From a virus: 49,656 nucleotides of DNA. A program made the translations under genes and the position numbers. Below are positions 1 to 7,309 of this stretch, one piece after another; position 1 is the first letter of the stretch; each line of letters opens with the position of its first letter. The notes under the pieces were generated by a model, which ran no database searches, was not told the DNA's origin, and worked only from the letters and a program-made list of their open reading frames with translations. The stretch lies in IMG/VR virus record IMGVR_UViG_3300044987_002599, positions 1 through 49,656 of that record, one strand, 5' to 3'.

Positions 1-733
1 GCGTCTTTACAGCTTTGCCCTTGCGTGCCGGCGCCTTGCCTGCCTTCACCGCCTTGGGCAGAACCTTGTCCTGGCGAGCCTGCTCAGGTTCCGCATTGCT
101 GTTAAGTGCACGCACAATAGCCTTAAGAGGCTTCTGCCAGTCCTGGATCAGCTTGTCGCTCTGTGCCTCAGCAAACGCCTCAGCATAGTGCTCCTGCAGG
201 CGGACTCGCACCTTGGGATGACCATATTTGGTAATAATCTTTTCAATTTCCACAGCCAGCTCCCGGAGTTCCATCTTGCCCTTGAGCACAAGGGTTTTGA
301 GGTTGTCAATCCGGGAATAGCAAGCCACATATGCCTCAATGAGCTTGCCTGAGGCACTGAGCGCGAGGTTTTCCATCCCAATGTCAGTGTTGGGCTTGGC
401 CTGGTGCAACGCATTGTCAATGTAAGTGTAACTCTTGGGGCTCAGCTGAGCTCCCCGATTGAGGCAGTAAGCAATCTTACCCATAGTCTGCTGGGTGCCA
501 AAAGGAACGTTCTTGACCACAGCAGCATCGTGGGGCCTGCCCACCTGCGTGAGATACGCTTGCGCTTCGCGAATCAGCTCTTCCGGCTCAGCAGCCTGAT
601 GCACCCAGTTCAGTGCAAGCCCATACCTCACATTGAAGTCTGGGGCCGTGTAGTCAAGGGTGCTGAAGTCGGGTGCCCCACGGCTGTTCAAGATCTCTTG
701 CAGCTTTGTGTCAGTGCGCGTCAACCGAGCCAT
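1..733 (-). CDS. unknown phage protein, 3' end outside window
   Basis: Partial gene of at least 244 codons, cut by the window edge at its C-terminus. The start is the ATG at 733-731, with an AGGAG Shine-Dalgarno about 8 bases upstream. The protein begins MARLTRTDTKLQEILN, has a mixed alpha-helical body and ends in a Lys/Ala/Pro-rich stretch (about residues 220-244) that could be a nucleic-acid-binding tail. I do not recognise a family. It lies downstream of pstS on the same strand, but a strong hairpin and its own sigma70-like promoter separate the two, so it is probably an independent early or middle unit. The frame is unbroken and codon use looks like the rest of the phage. Confidence 0.8.
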   Translation of the reverse strand, partial: MARLTRTDTKLQEILNSRGAPDFSTLDYTAPDFNVRYGLALNWVHQAAEPEELIREAQAYLTQVGRPHDAAVVKNVPFGTQQTMGKIAYCLNRGAQLSPKSYTYIDNALHQAKPNTDIGMENLALSASGKLIEAYVACYSRIDNLKTLVLKGKMELRELAVEIEKIITKYGHPKVRVRLQEHYAEAFAEAQSDKLIQDWQKPLKAIVRALNSNAEPEQARQDKVLPKAVKAGKAPARKGKAVKT

Positions 734-756
734 TTGGGTAACTCCTGTCTCTATGA

Positions 757-789
757 GCCCAACATATAGCTAGTTGGGCCCAGTGTCAA
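757..789 (-). promoter_or_regulatory. sigma70-like promoter with operator-like dyad
   Basis: On the minus strand a perfect -35 TTGACA (789-784) is followed after 17 bases by TATGTT (766-761), or after 15 bases by TATATG. A perfect 7-bp inverted repeat GCCCAAC-N9-GTTGGGC (757-763 / 773-779) covers the -10 and part of the spacer, as a repressor operator would. It lies just upstream of the Shine-Dalgarno of the 1-733 gene. Promoter identity is by consensus match only; the dyad could also be an mRNA leader hairpin. Confidence 0.5.
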
Positions 790-846
790 CCGTTTTCTTT
801 GCCAAATTGCCAATTTTTTTGATGTGTGATTTCCGCAACACCCAAG

Positions 847-885
847 ACTTGAGGCAGCGCGGCACATTGCCCTGCTGCCTCAAGT
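847..885 (-). terminator. hairpin terminator after pstS
   Basis: A perfect 12-bp inverted repeat, ACTTGAGGCAGC (847-858) with GCTGCCTCAAGT (874-885), encloses a further 3-bp GGC/GCC stem. It sits 48 bases past the pstS stop codon. There is no immediate U-run on the minus strand (a run lies about 20 bases further), so it could act as a 3'-end stabiliser rather than a classical intrinsic terminator. Confidence 0.55.
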
Positions 886-932
886 TGTGTGCCCTCAAGA
901 GTGCAACCGGGTTCCGGGGCACGACCTCGTCG

Positions 933-1964
933 TCACTTCCAGACGGGGTTACCGTCAGGGGCTTTCACCTCACTTGCCCAGGTTTGGCGAATTCTGGCCT
1001 TCACTACAGCTGGTATAGGCACATAATCCAACCGTTCAGCTATCTCGTCGCCATGTGTGTAAGCCCAGTCAAAAAATCGCATCACTGTGAGGCTGTTGGT
1101 GGGGTTGCGAGGATCACGCGGCAACAGAATGTAGGTGGGACTCACAATAGGCCAACTGTTGGCGCCAGGCTGGTCAACGAGGTCAACAGCAAAGTTAGGC
1201 ACGTTCCAGTTGGCAGATGCTGCTGTAGCCTCAAAAGCCTTGTGAGTGGGCTTCACCCAATGTCCATCGCGGTTGCGGATTTGCGTGGTAACCAATCCAG
1301 CTTGCTGAGCATAGGCATTTTCCACATAACCAATGGCTCCCATGATCTGACGCACACTGGCGCTAACACCCTCGTTTCCTCGTGCTCCAGTGCCAGTGGG
1401 CCACTTAACTGAGGTGCCTGTACCTACCTGGGTGCGCCATTGCTCACTCACTGCCGATAGGTAACTGGCCCAAACAAAGGTTGTTCCGCTGCCATCTGCG
1501 CGATACACCACTGCAATAGCCAAATTAGGCAAGCGAATTGTTGGATTCAGTTCCACAATGCGTTGATCATTCCACTTTACGATCTTACCTAGATAGATGT
1601 CTGCCAACACTGGACCAGTGAGTCTCAGTTGCTCTCGCTCTAGACCCGGCACATGGACTGCTGCAACTAAACTGCCCATAGCTGTTGGAAACTGCACTAA
1701 GTTGTTTTTTTCCAAATCCTCCTGTTTCATAGGAGCATCACTGGCCCCAAAATCCACAGTGCGGTTCCGGATTTGGTTTTGCCCAGCACCGCTGCCCACA
1801 CTTTGGTAGTTGAGTGCAATACCAGTTTTCTTCGCTTCCTCTCCCCATTTTTGATAAAGCGGGTTGGGAAAAGTGGCACCAGCACCGTTTATTGGTTGCG
1901 CAACTACACCAGTAGCACCTATTGCCATCAACGCAGCAGCCATCAACAATTTTTTCAAACCCAT
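933..1964 (-). CDS. pstS: PstS phosphate-binding periplasmic protein
   Basis: 343-residue substrate-binding protein of the Pst phosphate ABC transporter, an auxiliary metabolic gene known from marine T4-like phages. It would be exported to the host periplasm and feed phosphate to the host PstCAB transporter during infection. Seen: an N-terminal signal peptide (MGLKKLLMAAALMAIGATG, then VVAQ as likely cleavage region), the PstS hallmark NGAGATFPNPLYQKW, the SVGSGAGQNQI and DFGASDAPM phosphate-loop segments, and the YRADGSGTTFVWASYL motif. Length is normal for the family. The start at 1964 was preferred over longer frames (ATGs at 1979 and 2027) because AAGGA lies 7 bases before it and the signal peptide then begins properly. 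A PHO-box-like repeat lies upstream and a strong hairpin downstream, so it is a single-gene unit. Confidence 0.95.
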   Translation of the reverse strand: MGLKKLLMAAALMAIGATGVVAQPINGAGATFPNPLYQKWGEEAKKTGIALNYQSVGSGAGQNQIRNRTVDFGASDAPMKQEDLEKNNLVQFPTAMGSLVAAVHVPGLEREQLRLTGPVLADIYLGKIVKWNDQRIVELNPTIRLPNLAIAVVYRADGSGTTFVWASYLSAVSEQWRTQVGTGTSVKWPTGTGARGNEGVSASVRQIMGAIGYVENAYAQQAGLVTTQIRNRDGHWVKPTHKAFEATAASANWNVPNFAVDLVDQPGANSWPIVSPTYILLPRDPRNPTNSLTVMRFFDWAYTHGDEIAERLDYVPIPAVVKARIRQTWASEVKAPDGNPVWK

Positions 1965-2044
1965 AAAGTTTCCTTTCATAGTTTCTTTTGGTAATCTCAG
2001 TTTGCCGACGATTTTCCAAATATGCAATGAGGCTCTAAAGTTTT

Positions 2045-2062
2045 AATACGACTGTAATACAG
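2045..2062 (-). promoter_or_regulatory. PHO-box-like direct repeat upstream of pstS
   Basis: On the minus strand CTGTATT (2062-2056) and TCGTATT (2051-2045) are 7-base direct repeats separated by 4 bases, the 11-base period of a PhoB box (consensus CTGTCAT-N4-CTGTCAT). A weaker third unit, CTTTAGA (2040-2034), keeps the period. It lies about 80 bases upstream of the pstS start. This suggests control by host PhoB, as described for pstS in cyanophages, but rests on consensus only. Confidence 0.5.
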
Positions 2063-2125
2063 CTTTCAACATAAGAAAGAGTCAGGAGTGTGACTATCAT
2101 AAATATCACAAATGAGGAAAATGTT

Positions 2126-3217
2126 ATGCCGCCGTTGACGTTCTGGAATGGAGTTGGTGCGAAAAACAAGGACTACAAGTTCTTTGATCGCATGGCATCT
2201 CAGTACATGAACATGGGTGGTACAGAATTTTATTGCCATAAGTACGTTGGGCCACTGAATCCAGATCCCAAGATTGTTACCCCTGACACAGACGAAACCA
2301 ACTTACTCAGCATATCAGACTTAGTGAACTTGGAGGTGAGAGACAGAAAATATGACAACGACGTCTACAGCCTCAAGGGACACTACTTAGTCACTGACAC
2401 AGAGTTTGATTTGAAGCAGTTTGGTTTTTTCCTGTCAACAGATACAATTTTCATAACCTTTCATATCAACCAAATGGTTACCCAACTGGGCCGACGGTTA
2501 ATGAGTGGTGATGTACTTGAAGTGCTGCACATGAGAGACGACACTACTTTGGATGGCAGGCCCATCAACAAGTTTTACGTGATCCAAGAGGGCACACGTC
2601 CTGCAGAAGGATTTAGCCCCACTTGGTGGGCACATCTATGGCGTGTGAAGTGCCAACCACTTACAGACAGTCAAGAGTTCCAGGACATTTTGAATAAAGA
2701 ATTGGAAGATCGTGGAGATGGAATTGTGCCTGAGCCCAATCCTGACGGCAGCATGCCTACAATTGGTGATATCACTAGCGTATATGACAAAGAAATCAGC
2801 ATCAACGATGCTGTTTTGGAAGAGGCTACTGCTAACGTGGCATTCAGAAACTGGCAAAGCACACACTTTTACATCCTTCAAGAGGACTTAGACCAACCTA
2901 TTTCAGTATACAACTCAGACGGTATCCCACCAAACCAAAGCAAACCTGTGCCTTCTGGCACAAGTTTTCCCGCTGTTAACAAAGAAGGCGACTATTTCCT
3001 TCGCTTAGATTATGTTCCCCCTGTATTATACAAACGGACTGCATCAAAGTGGAAGAGAGTTGAGACCAATTATAGGGCCCCGTGGCTACCCGCTAACCGC
3101 GTGCTCACTAGCTTCATCAACAACAAAAACAAAACCACTCTCACAGATGGTAGTGTGATTGATGAACGCCAAAACCTGCGCACAGCTATCAAACCCAAAC
3201 TAGATCCAGATATATAA
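2126..3217 (+). CDS. gp14-like neck protein / virion structural protein
   Basis: 363-residue protein with the layout of T4-type neck protein gp14: an N-terminal helix and GGTEFYCHKYVGP strand, a central segment with FFLSTDTIFITFHINQM and RRLMSGDVLEV, and a conserved-looking EGFSPTWWAHLWRVKCQPL block near residue 170. gp14 sits at the head-tail junction and is needed to join tails to filled heads. Context supports this, since the next structural gene is gp15, as in T4 (13-14-15), here separated by an endonuclease and an endolysin. The ATG at 2126 was chosen because GAGG lies 8 bases before it; a GTG at 2090 has its Shine-Dalgarno too close. The family assignment is from remembered motif layout, so another neck or baseplate role is possible. 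A T4-type late promoter overlaps its stop codon. Confidence 0.6.
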   Translation: MPPLTFWNGVGAKNKDYKFFDRMASQYMNMGGTEFYCHKYVGPLNPDPKIVTPDTDETNLLSISDLVNLEVRDRKYDNDVYSLKGHYLVTDTEFDLKQFGFFLSTDTIFITFHINQMVTQLGRRLMSGDVLEVLHMRDDTTLDGRPINKFYVIQEGTRPAEGFSPTWWAHLWRVKCQPLTDSQEFQDILNKELEDRGDGIVPEPNPDGSMPTIGDITSVYDKEISINDAVLEEATANVAFRNWQSTHFYILQEDLDQPISVYNSDGIPPNQSKPVPSGTSFPAVNKEGDYFLRLDYVPPVLYKRTASKWKRVETNYRAPWLPANRVLTSFINNKNKTTLTDGSVIDERQNLRTAIKPKLDPDI

Positions 3218-3220
3218 ATA
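3213..3220 (+). promoter_or_regulatory. T4-type late promoter TATAAATA
   Basis: A perfect TATAAATA late-promoter octamer overlaps the stop codon of the gp14-like gene. It lies 66 bases upstream of the HNH endonuclease gene, the unit it most likely drives. Late promoters of this kind are read by host RNA polymerase with gp55, which is encoded in this window. Confidence 0.7.
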
Positions 3221-3225
3221 CGGTT

Positions 3226-3257
3226 GTGGTTCACGGGAGGTGAGATTCCCTAACCAC
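3226..3257 (+). promoter_or_regulatory. leader hairpin before HNH gene
   Basis: GTGGTT (3226-3231) pairs with AACCAC (3252-3257), and an inner GGGA (3235-3238) pairs with TCCC (3247-3250). The hairpin lies between the late promoter and the Shine-Dalgarno. It may limit read-through translation of the endonuclease from upstream transcripts, as leader hairpins do for T4 homing endonucleases; that role is inference. Confidence 0.4.
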
Positions 3258-3285
3258 TCTAAACGCTATGTAGGAGCATTCAGCA

Positions 3286-4044
3286 ATGCGTATTTATCGC
3301 AATCCGTCTAACTATCGTGCAATTTATGAACAACATTATGGCCCTGTCCCCAAAGATCAAAATGGGCGAACTTATGACATACACCATATAGATGGTGACC
3401 ATACTAATAATGATCCTAGTAATTTACGAGCAGTTAGCATTCAAGAACATTATGATATACATTATCAACAAAAGGACTATATGGCATGCTATATGATACG
3501 ATTACGCATAGATAAAAGTCCTGAAATGTTATCAGAATTAAGCCGCAAAGGCCAGGAAAAAAGGGTAATTGATGGAACCCACCATATGTTAGGTGGCCAT
3601 GTTCAACGTAAAAGAGTTGAGAATGGCACCCATCCATGGCAAGACAAAGAATGGCACAAGCGCAGAGAACAAGAGAAGGTTGATAATAGAAGTCATATGT
3701 TTTTGAACCCTGAGATATCAAGAGCAATAACCTCCAAAAGATTAGCCGACGGGACACACAATTTTTTAAACAATACATATGCGAAAGACTGGTGGGACAA
3801 TAAACCAGAAGACGTTCTAGCTGAATATCGTAAAAATGCTCAGGAGAGGCAACGTAATAAGGTGGCTGATGGTAGTCATCACTTCTTAAACAGTGGTGAA
3901 AAATCTAGAGAAATCCACCGCAAACTTATTGAGGAAGGCAGGCACCCTTCTCAGGTGATAAGGACCTGCCCACATTGTGGTAAAGAAGGGCGCGGAGCTG
4001 TTATGTTTAAGCATCACTTTGATAAATGCAAACAGCAAACGTAG
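3286..4044 (+). CDS. HNH homing endonuclease
   Basis: 252-residue free-standing homing endonuclease. The N-terminus carries an HNH core: DIHHIDGDHTNNDPSNL (residues about 31-47) followed by EHYDIHY. The middle holds about six copies of a short DNA-binding-type repeat, (V/A)-x-(D/N)-G-(T/S)-H-x-(F/M)-L, spaced roughly 22-30 residues apart. The C-terminus has a zinc knuckle, CPHCGKEGRG ... HHFDKC, typical of phage HNH mobile nucleases. It separates two tail/neck genes that are adjacent in T4, so it is an insertion in the structural cluster, with its own late promoter and a hairpin on each side. Base composition is more AT-rich than its neighbours, consistent with transfer. Confidence 0.9.
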   Translation: MRIYRNPSNYRAIYEQHYGPVPKDQNGRTYDIHHIDGDHTNNDPSNLRAVSIQEHYDIHYQQKDYMACYMIRLRIDKSPEMLSELSRKGQEKRVIDGTHHMLGGHVQRKRVENGTHPWQDKEWHKRREQEKVDNRSHMFLNPEISRAITSKRLADGTHNFLNNTYAKDWWDNKPEDVLAEYRKNAQERQRNKVADGSHHFLNSGEKSREIHRKLIEEGRHPSQVIRTCPHCGKEGRGAVMFKHHFDKCKQQT

Positions 4045-4055
4045 ACCGGAGAATG

Positions 4056-4086
4056 TTACCAGAAGACTTTTCGCTTCTGGTAAATA
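4056..4086 (+). promoter_or_regulatory. hairpin plus late promoter before endolysin
   Basis: A perfect 10-bp inverted repeat TTACCAGAAG / CTTCTGGTAA (4056-4065 / 4074-4083) follows the HNH stop codon. Its right arm merges with a late-promoter core GGTAAATA (4079-4086), which lies 27 bases upstream of the endolysin ATG. It looks like a terminator of the endonuclease unit joined to a new late promoter. Confidence 0.5.
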
Positions 4087-4112
4087 CGAGCACTGCATTA
4101 AAGGAGACAAAC

Positions 4113-4556
4113 ATGAGTAAAACAACAGGCGAAAAAGGTCTATCACTTATCAAGAGTTTTGAAGGCTTGCGATTGGACGCCTATATCTGTCCTGCAGGTG
4201 TAGCCACTATTGGTTATGGCACAACCAAAATCAATAGTCAAGCAGTTAAAGTGCCGTCAGTTATAACAGAGTCCCAAGCCAACGACTATCTGAAAACTGA
4301 TGTCAAAGCATTTGAGCAATCTGTTAACAGTGCTGTCTCTGTGCCAGTTACACAAAACCAATTTGACGCACTTGTGAGTTTCACTTACAATCTAGGCGCC
4401 GGCAATTTACGTAGCAGCACACTCTTGAAAAAGCTCAATGCAGGTGACTATGCTGGTGCTGCTGATGAGTTCCCCAAATGGAACAAAGCTGGTGGCAAAG
4501 AACTGGCAGGTTTGACCCGCCGCCGAAATGCTGAAAGGGACTTGTTTCTCAGCTAA
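4113..4556 (+). CDS. endolysin, GH24 lysozyme (muramidase)
   Basis: 147-residue soluble lysozyme of glycoside hydrolase family 24, which cleaves the MurNAc-GlcNAc bond of peptidoglycan at lysis. The catalytic segment is SFEGLRLDAYICPAGVATIG: Glu17, Cys26 in the position usually held by Asp, and Thr32, that is the E-8X-(D/C)-5X-T triad in its Cys form. Other family marks are FDALVSFTYNLGAGNL and the C-terminal GLTRRRNAERDLF. There is no signal peptide or SAR anchor, so a separate holin is needed; none is recognisable next to it. The ATG at 4113 has AAGGAGA 6 bases upstream; an upstream in-frame ATG at 4026 overlaps the HNH gene. The stop codon overlaps the gp15 start (TAATG). Confidence 0.93.
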   Translation: MSKTTGEKGLSLIKSFEGLRLDAYICPAGVATIGYGTTKINSQAVKVPSVITESQANDYLKTDVKAFEQSVNSAVSVPVTQNQFDALVSFTYNLGAGNLRSSTLLKKLNAGDYAGAADEFPKWNKAGGKELAGLTRRRNAERDLFLS

Positions 4557-6439
4557 TGGAATATTGGTACAACCAACAGCTACGGCAGTATAGACTTCAA
4601 GTCATACGAGCATTCAGCAACTTCAGTGTAAGCATGGGTATCAACAGCGACGGCACCCCGAAGCTGAGGCGAGTGCCTTGTCGCTATGGTGACCCTTCAC
4701 GTTTGGCAGAAACCATCACAAATGCCAACAGTGAAAACAAATTACCAACAGCCCCTTTCATCTCAGTCTATTTGACAGCCATGAGTTTGGCACCCAACCG
4801 GCGTCATGCTCCAAGCCTTGTTTCAACACAAAACGTTATTGAACGTGAATACGACGGAGAAAATAGTCGCTACCTAGGTACACAAGGTAACAGAAGCACT
4901 GTTGAACGTTATATGGCTGTACCTTTTGACCTGACCTTCAACGTAGACTTTTGGACCAGTAACCTTAACCAAAAAGAAGAGCTTATTGAGCAAACCCAAG
5001 TACTCTATAATGGAATGATTGATATTCAAACATCGAACAATCCCTTGGACTGGACAGCTATTACAACCCTTGAGCCCACAAACATCACTTGGAGCAGTCG
5101 AAGTATTCCCATTGGTACAGAAAACCCCATTGATGTTTGTACTGTTGAATACAAAGTGCCAATTTTCATAAATCCACCAGCCAAAGTAAAACTCCAAAAG
5201 ATAATTCAAGAGATTGTAACAAATATACGTGAAGGTGAATATGATCCCAACACAATGGAGTGGACCGAACAGTCTTTGCTGAGTAGAGTGTTAACAACTC
5301 CTCTGGATGCCTGTATTGCCATGGCCAATGCAGGTGAAAACACCTGGGAAATCAGCCTACAAAGTCCTTCTGGTAGTACGATTGATCCTCAGACATTGCC
5401 GACCCGTGTGTTGGGCAGAAAAAATCCTGTATTGACACCTGGTACTACATTCAAGTTCAATGGGCAAGCTATAACAATACCCAACACAAGTATTGATGAT
5501 TTAATCAACTTGATTCGAGTGCGAACTGTTGAACCCAGTTTGAACGCAGTTTTTAATTTGAATCAGCAAATTGAATTTTGGAACATGACTGGTGGAGATA
5601 TTGTCTTGGAAAACGTGGAAGGCACACCAATCCAGGATTTGGGATTTCAGCCCACCATATATAAGGGCGGAACCTTGGCTTGGTGGAGGCTCTTGGACAA
5701 ATATGGCGCAGTAAAACCCCAAAGCAGTTTCCAAGAAAACGCTAGCCAAATAAGGCTGTTGTCAACAGATGATCTTGACAACAGAGACTCTGACATTGTG
5801 GGATATATTGATTTTCATCCCACCAACCAAAACTACTTGATTTGGAAAGGCGAACTTTCCAGTTGGCCTGGAGATCAACTTCCTCCCATCACTGCTGTTA
5901 TTGATCCACAGCGCACTTACCCTGGCTCTGGCTTGACTGAGGAAAGATTTGGTCAAAGATATTTGTTGACAAATGAAGTTGCATTTCAAAGCGGCGCGTG
6001 GGGCAATGTTCAGGCAATACCAAATGTGCAGGCACTGGTAGTTGGTAAGGTCAGCAACCACGAACTGGTAATAGAACCTGTTGATCAAGCCCAGTTAAGC
6101 CTGAACCGCAGCATGCAAATCCTATTTGGGTCAGGCATTACACAAACTGCAAGTGTTGTGCAGATTGTACAATTGAATGCACTTCAATACCAAGTGGTTT
6201 TGTCAGGAGACTCTGTTGCACAAATTGGAGATTTTGTGCAAGTAATTTACCCTGTTATTGCCAACGATATAATTGAATACAACGGCTCACAATGGGTTTT
6301 GGCCTTTGACAGCAGCAGCCCTTTGCAGACATTGGTGTTGAATCAATACAGTCAAAAATGGTTTCTTTGGACGAATCAAGAATGGAAAGCTTTTCCCAAG
6401 AGCACGTATACACAGGGCTTATGGCGCCTCAGCCTCTAA
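4556..6439 (+). CDS. 15: gp15-like tail sheath stabiliser/terminator, extended
   Basis: 627-residue protein whose first about 220 residues match the T4 gp15 pattern: YWYNQQLRQYRLQVIRAFSN at the start, RVPCRYGDPSRLAETI, LPFISVYL-type strands, PFDLTFNVDFWTSN and the closing CTVEYKVPIFINPP. gp15 caps the contracted sheath and tail tube and connects them to the neck. T4 gp15 is about 272 residues, so roughly 400 extra residues follow. They are beta-rich with no family I recognise (for example residues about 270-627, including DIVGYIDFHPTNQNYLIW) and may decorate the neck or tail end. It starts on the last base of the endolysin stop codon, so it is translationally coupled. Confidence 0.82.
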   Translation: MEYWYNQQLRQYRLQVIRAFSNFSVSMGINSDGTPKLRRVPCRYGDPSRLAETITNANSENKLPTAPFISVYLTAMSLAPNRRHAPSLVSTQNVIEREYDGENSRYLGTQGNRSTVERYMAVPFDLTFNVDFWTSNLNQKEELIEQTQVLYNGMIDIQTSNNPLDWTAITTLEPTNITWSSRSIPIGTENPIDVCTVEYKVPIFINPPAKVKLQKIIQEIVTNIREGEYDPNTMEWTEQSLLSRVLTTPLDACIAMANAGENTWEISLQSPSGSTIDPQTLPTRVLGRKNPVLTPGTTFKFNGQAITIPNTSIDDLINLIRVRTVEPSLNAVFNLNQQIEFWNMTGGDIVLENVEGTPIQDLGFQPTIYKGGTLAWWRLLDKYGAVKPQSSFQENASQIRLLSTDDLDNRDSDIVGYIDFHPTNQNYLIWKGELSSWPGDQLPPITAVIDPQRTYPGSGLTEERFGQRYLLTNEVAFQSGAWGNVQAIPNVQALVVGKVSNHELVIEPVDQAQLSLNRSMQILFGSGITQTASVVQIVQLNALQYQVVLSGDSVAQIGDFVQVIYPVIANDIIEYNGSQWVLAFDSSSPLQTLVLNQYSQKWFLWTNQEWKAFPKSTYTQGLWRLSL

Positions 6440-6442
6440 ATA
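6435..6442 (+). promoter_or_regulatory. late-promoter-like TCTAAATA
   Basis: TCTAAATA overlaps the gp15 stop codon. The same octamer lies before the acidic prohead core gene (14871-14878) and in the leader before the minus-strand 36243-37076 gene. It could give the nucleotidyltransferase gene its own late transcript, in which case translation would more likely begin at the ATG at 6487. Confidence 0.35.
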
Positions 6443-6447
6443 ATCCT

Positions 6448-7212
6448 ATGAAACAATATCCCACAAAGCCAGTTGCACAAGTTGATATGCAAATAATGGA
6501 CCAATTTATTGATCCCAATACGCGGCAAATTTTGAAAATTCTTCATGATCATCATGTGTCCACTCGGATTGTAGGTGGTGCAGTGAGAGACATGTTGCTA
6601 CATAAAAAACCACGGGATATTGATTTGGTAGTGGACGCAGATCCCAGCGAAACGTTGTTTCTCTTGAACCTATATGGAATTGAGGCAGAAACACAGGGCA
6701 TCAAACATGGCACTATCAAAGCCGTTTTTAGGCAGAATGGGGACAAAAACAAAGTGGAAATAACCAGTTTGGGTTACAGGATACAGTTGAAAGGTTCTCG
6801 ACCTTTTCTCAAAAAAGCCAAAAACTGGGCTACAGACAGTGAAATGCGGGACCTGACAATCAACAGCATGAGTATGGATTTACATGGCCACATTTGGGAT
6901 TATCAAGGCGGATACGCCGATTTGAAGCACAGTCGTATCCGAATGTTGCCTGATACTAAAACCAACATCAAGGACGATCCCAACCAAATCATGCGATACT
7001 TCAAAGCCTTAACTATGTTTCCACAACCACTTATGGTGAAAACAGACCTTGAGTGGATCAAGAAACACATTAGCTTGTTAGCTGACCAAGAAGATGACGA
7101 GAGAGTTATCAGAAACTTATTGAGTATTCAAAAAAGCCCAAATGCTGACAGAATATTAGAATTGATGTGCCAATTGGGTGTAAAAAAATACATTTCCTAC
7201 TTACCTTGTTAG
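6448..7212 (+). CDS. CCA-adding-type nucleotidyltransferase head domain
   Basis: 254-residue member of the class II tRNA nucleotidyltransferase/poly(A) polymerase family (pol-beta fold). Motifs seen, numbered from the ATG at 6448: VGGAVRD (about 42-48), RDIDLVV with the two metal-binding Asp (56-62), HGTIKAV (87-93), RDLTINSMSMD (134-144), and DDPNQIMRYFKAL (about 176-188), the brace/nucleotide-recognition segment. Full bacterial enzymes have about 400 residues; here the body and tail tRNA-binding domains are mostly missing, so it may add nucleotides to another RNA or to processed tRNA ends. No ATG has a good Shine-Dalgarno: possible starts are 6358, 6421 (both inside gp15), 6448 and 6487. 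It lies within the tail cluster, an odd place for an RNA enzyme. Confidence 0.85.
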   Translation: MKQYPTKPVAQVDMQIMDQFIDPNTRQILKILHDHHVSTRIVGGAVRDMLLHKKPRDIDLVVDADPSETLFLLNLYGIEAETQGIKHGTIKAVFRQNGDKNKVEITSLGYRIQLKGSRPFLKKAKNWATDSEMRDLTINSMSMDLHGHIWDYQGGYADLKHSRIRMLPDTKTNIKDDPNQIMRYFKALTMFPQPLMVKTDLEWIKKHISLLADQEDDERVIRNLLSIQKSPNADRILELMCQLGVKKYISYLPC

Positions 7213-7309
7213 TATTTTTGCCTCAGTAACACCAGTAACAAAGTAGCAATGTATGTCCTGACTCTGCTATAATGATGGCAACAACTCTCTATGTATATAA
7301 GGACCAAGA

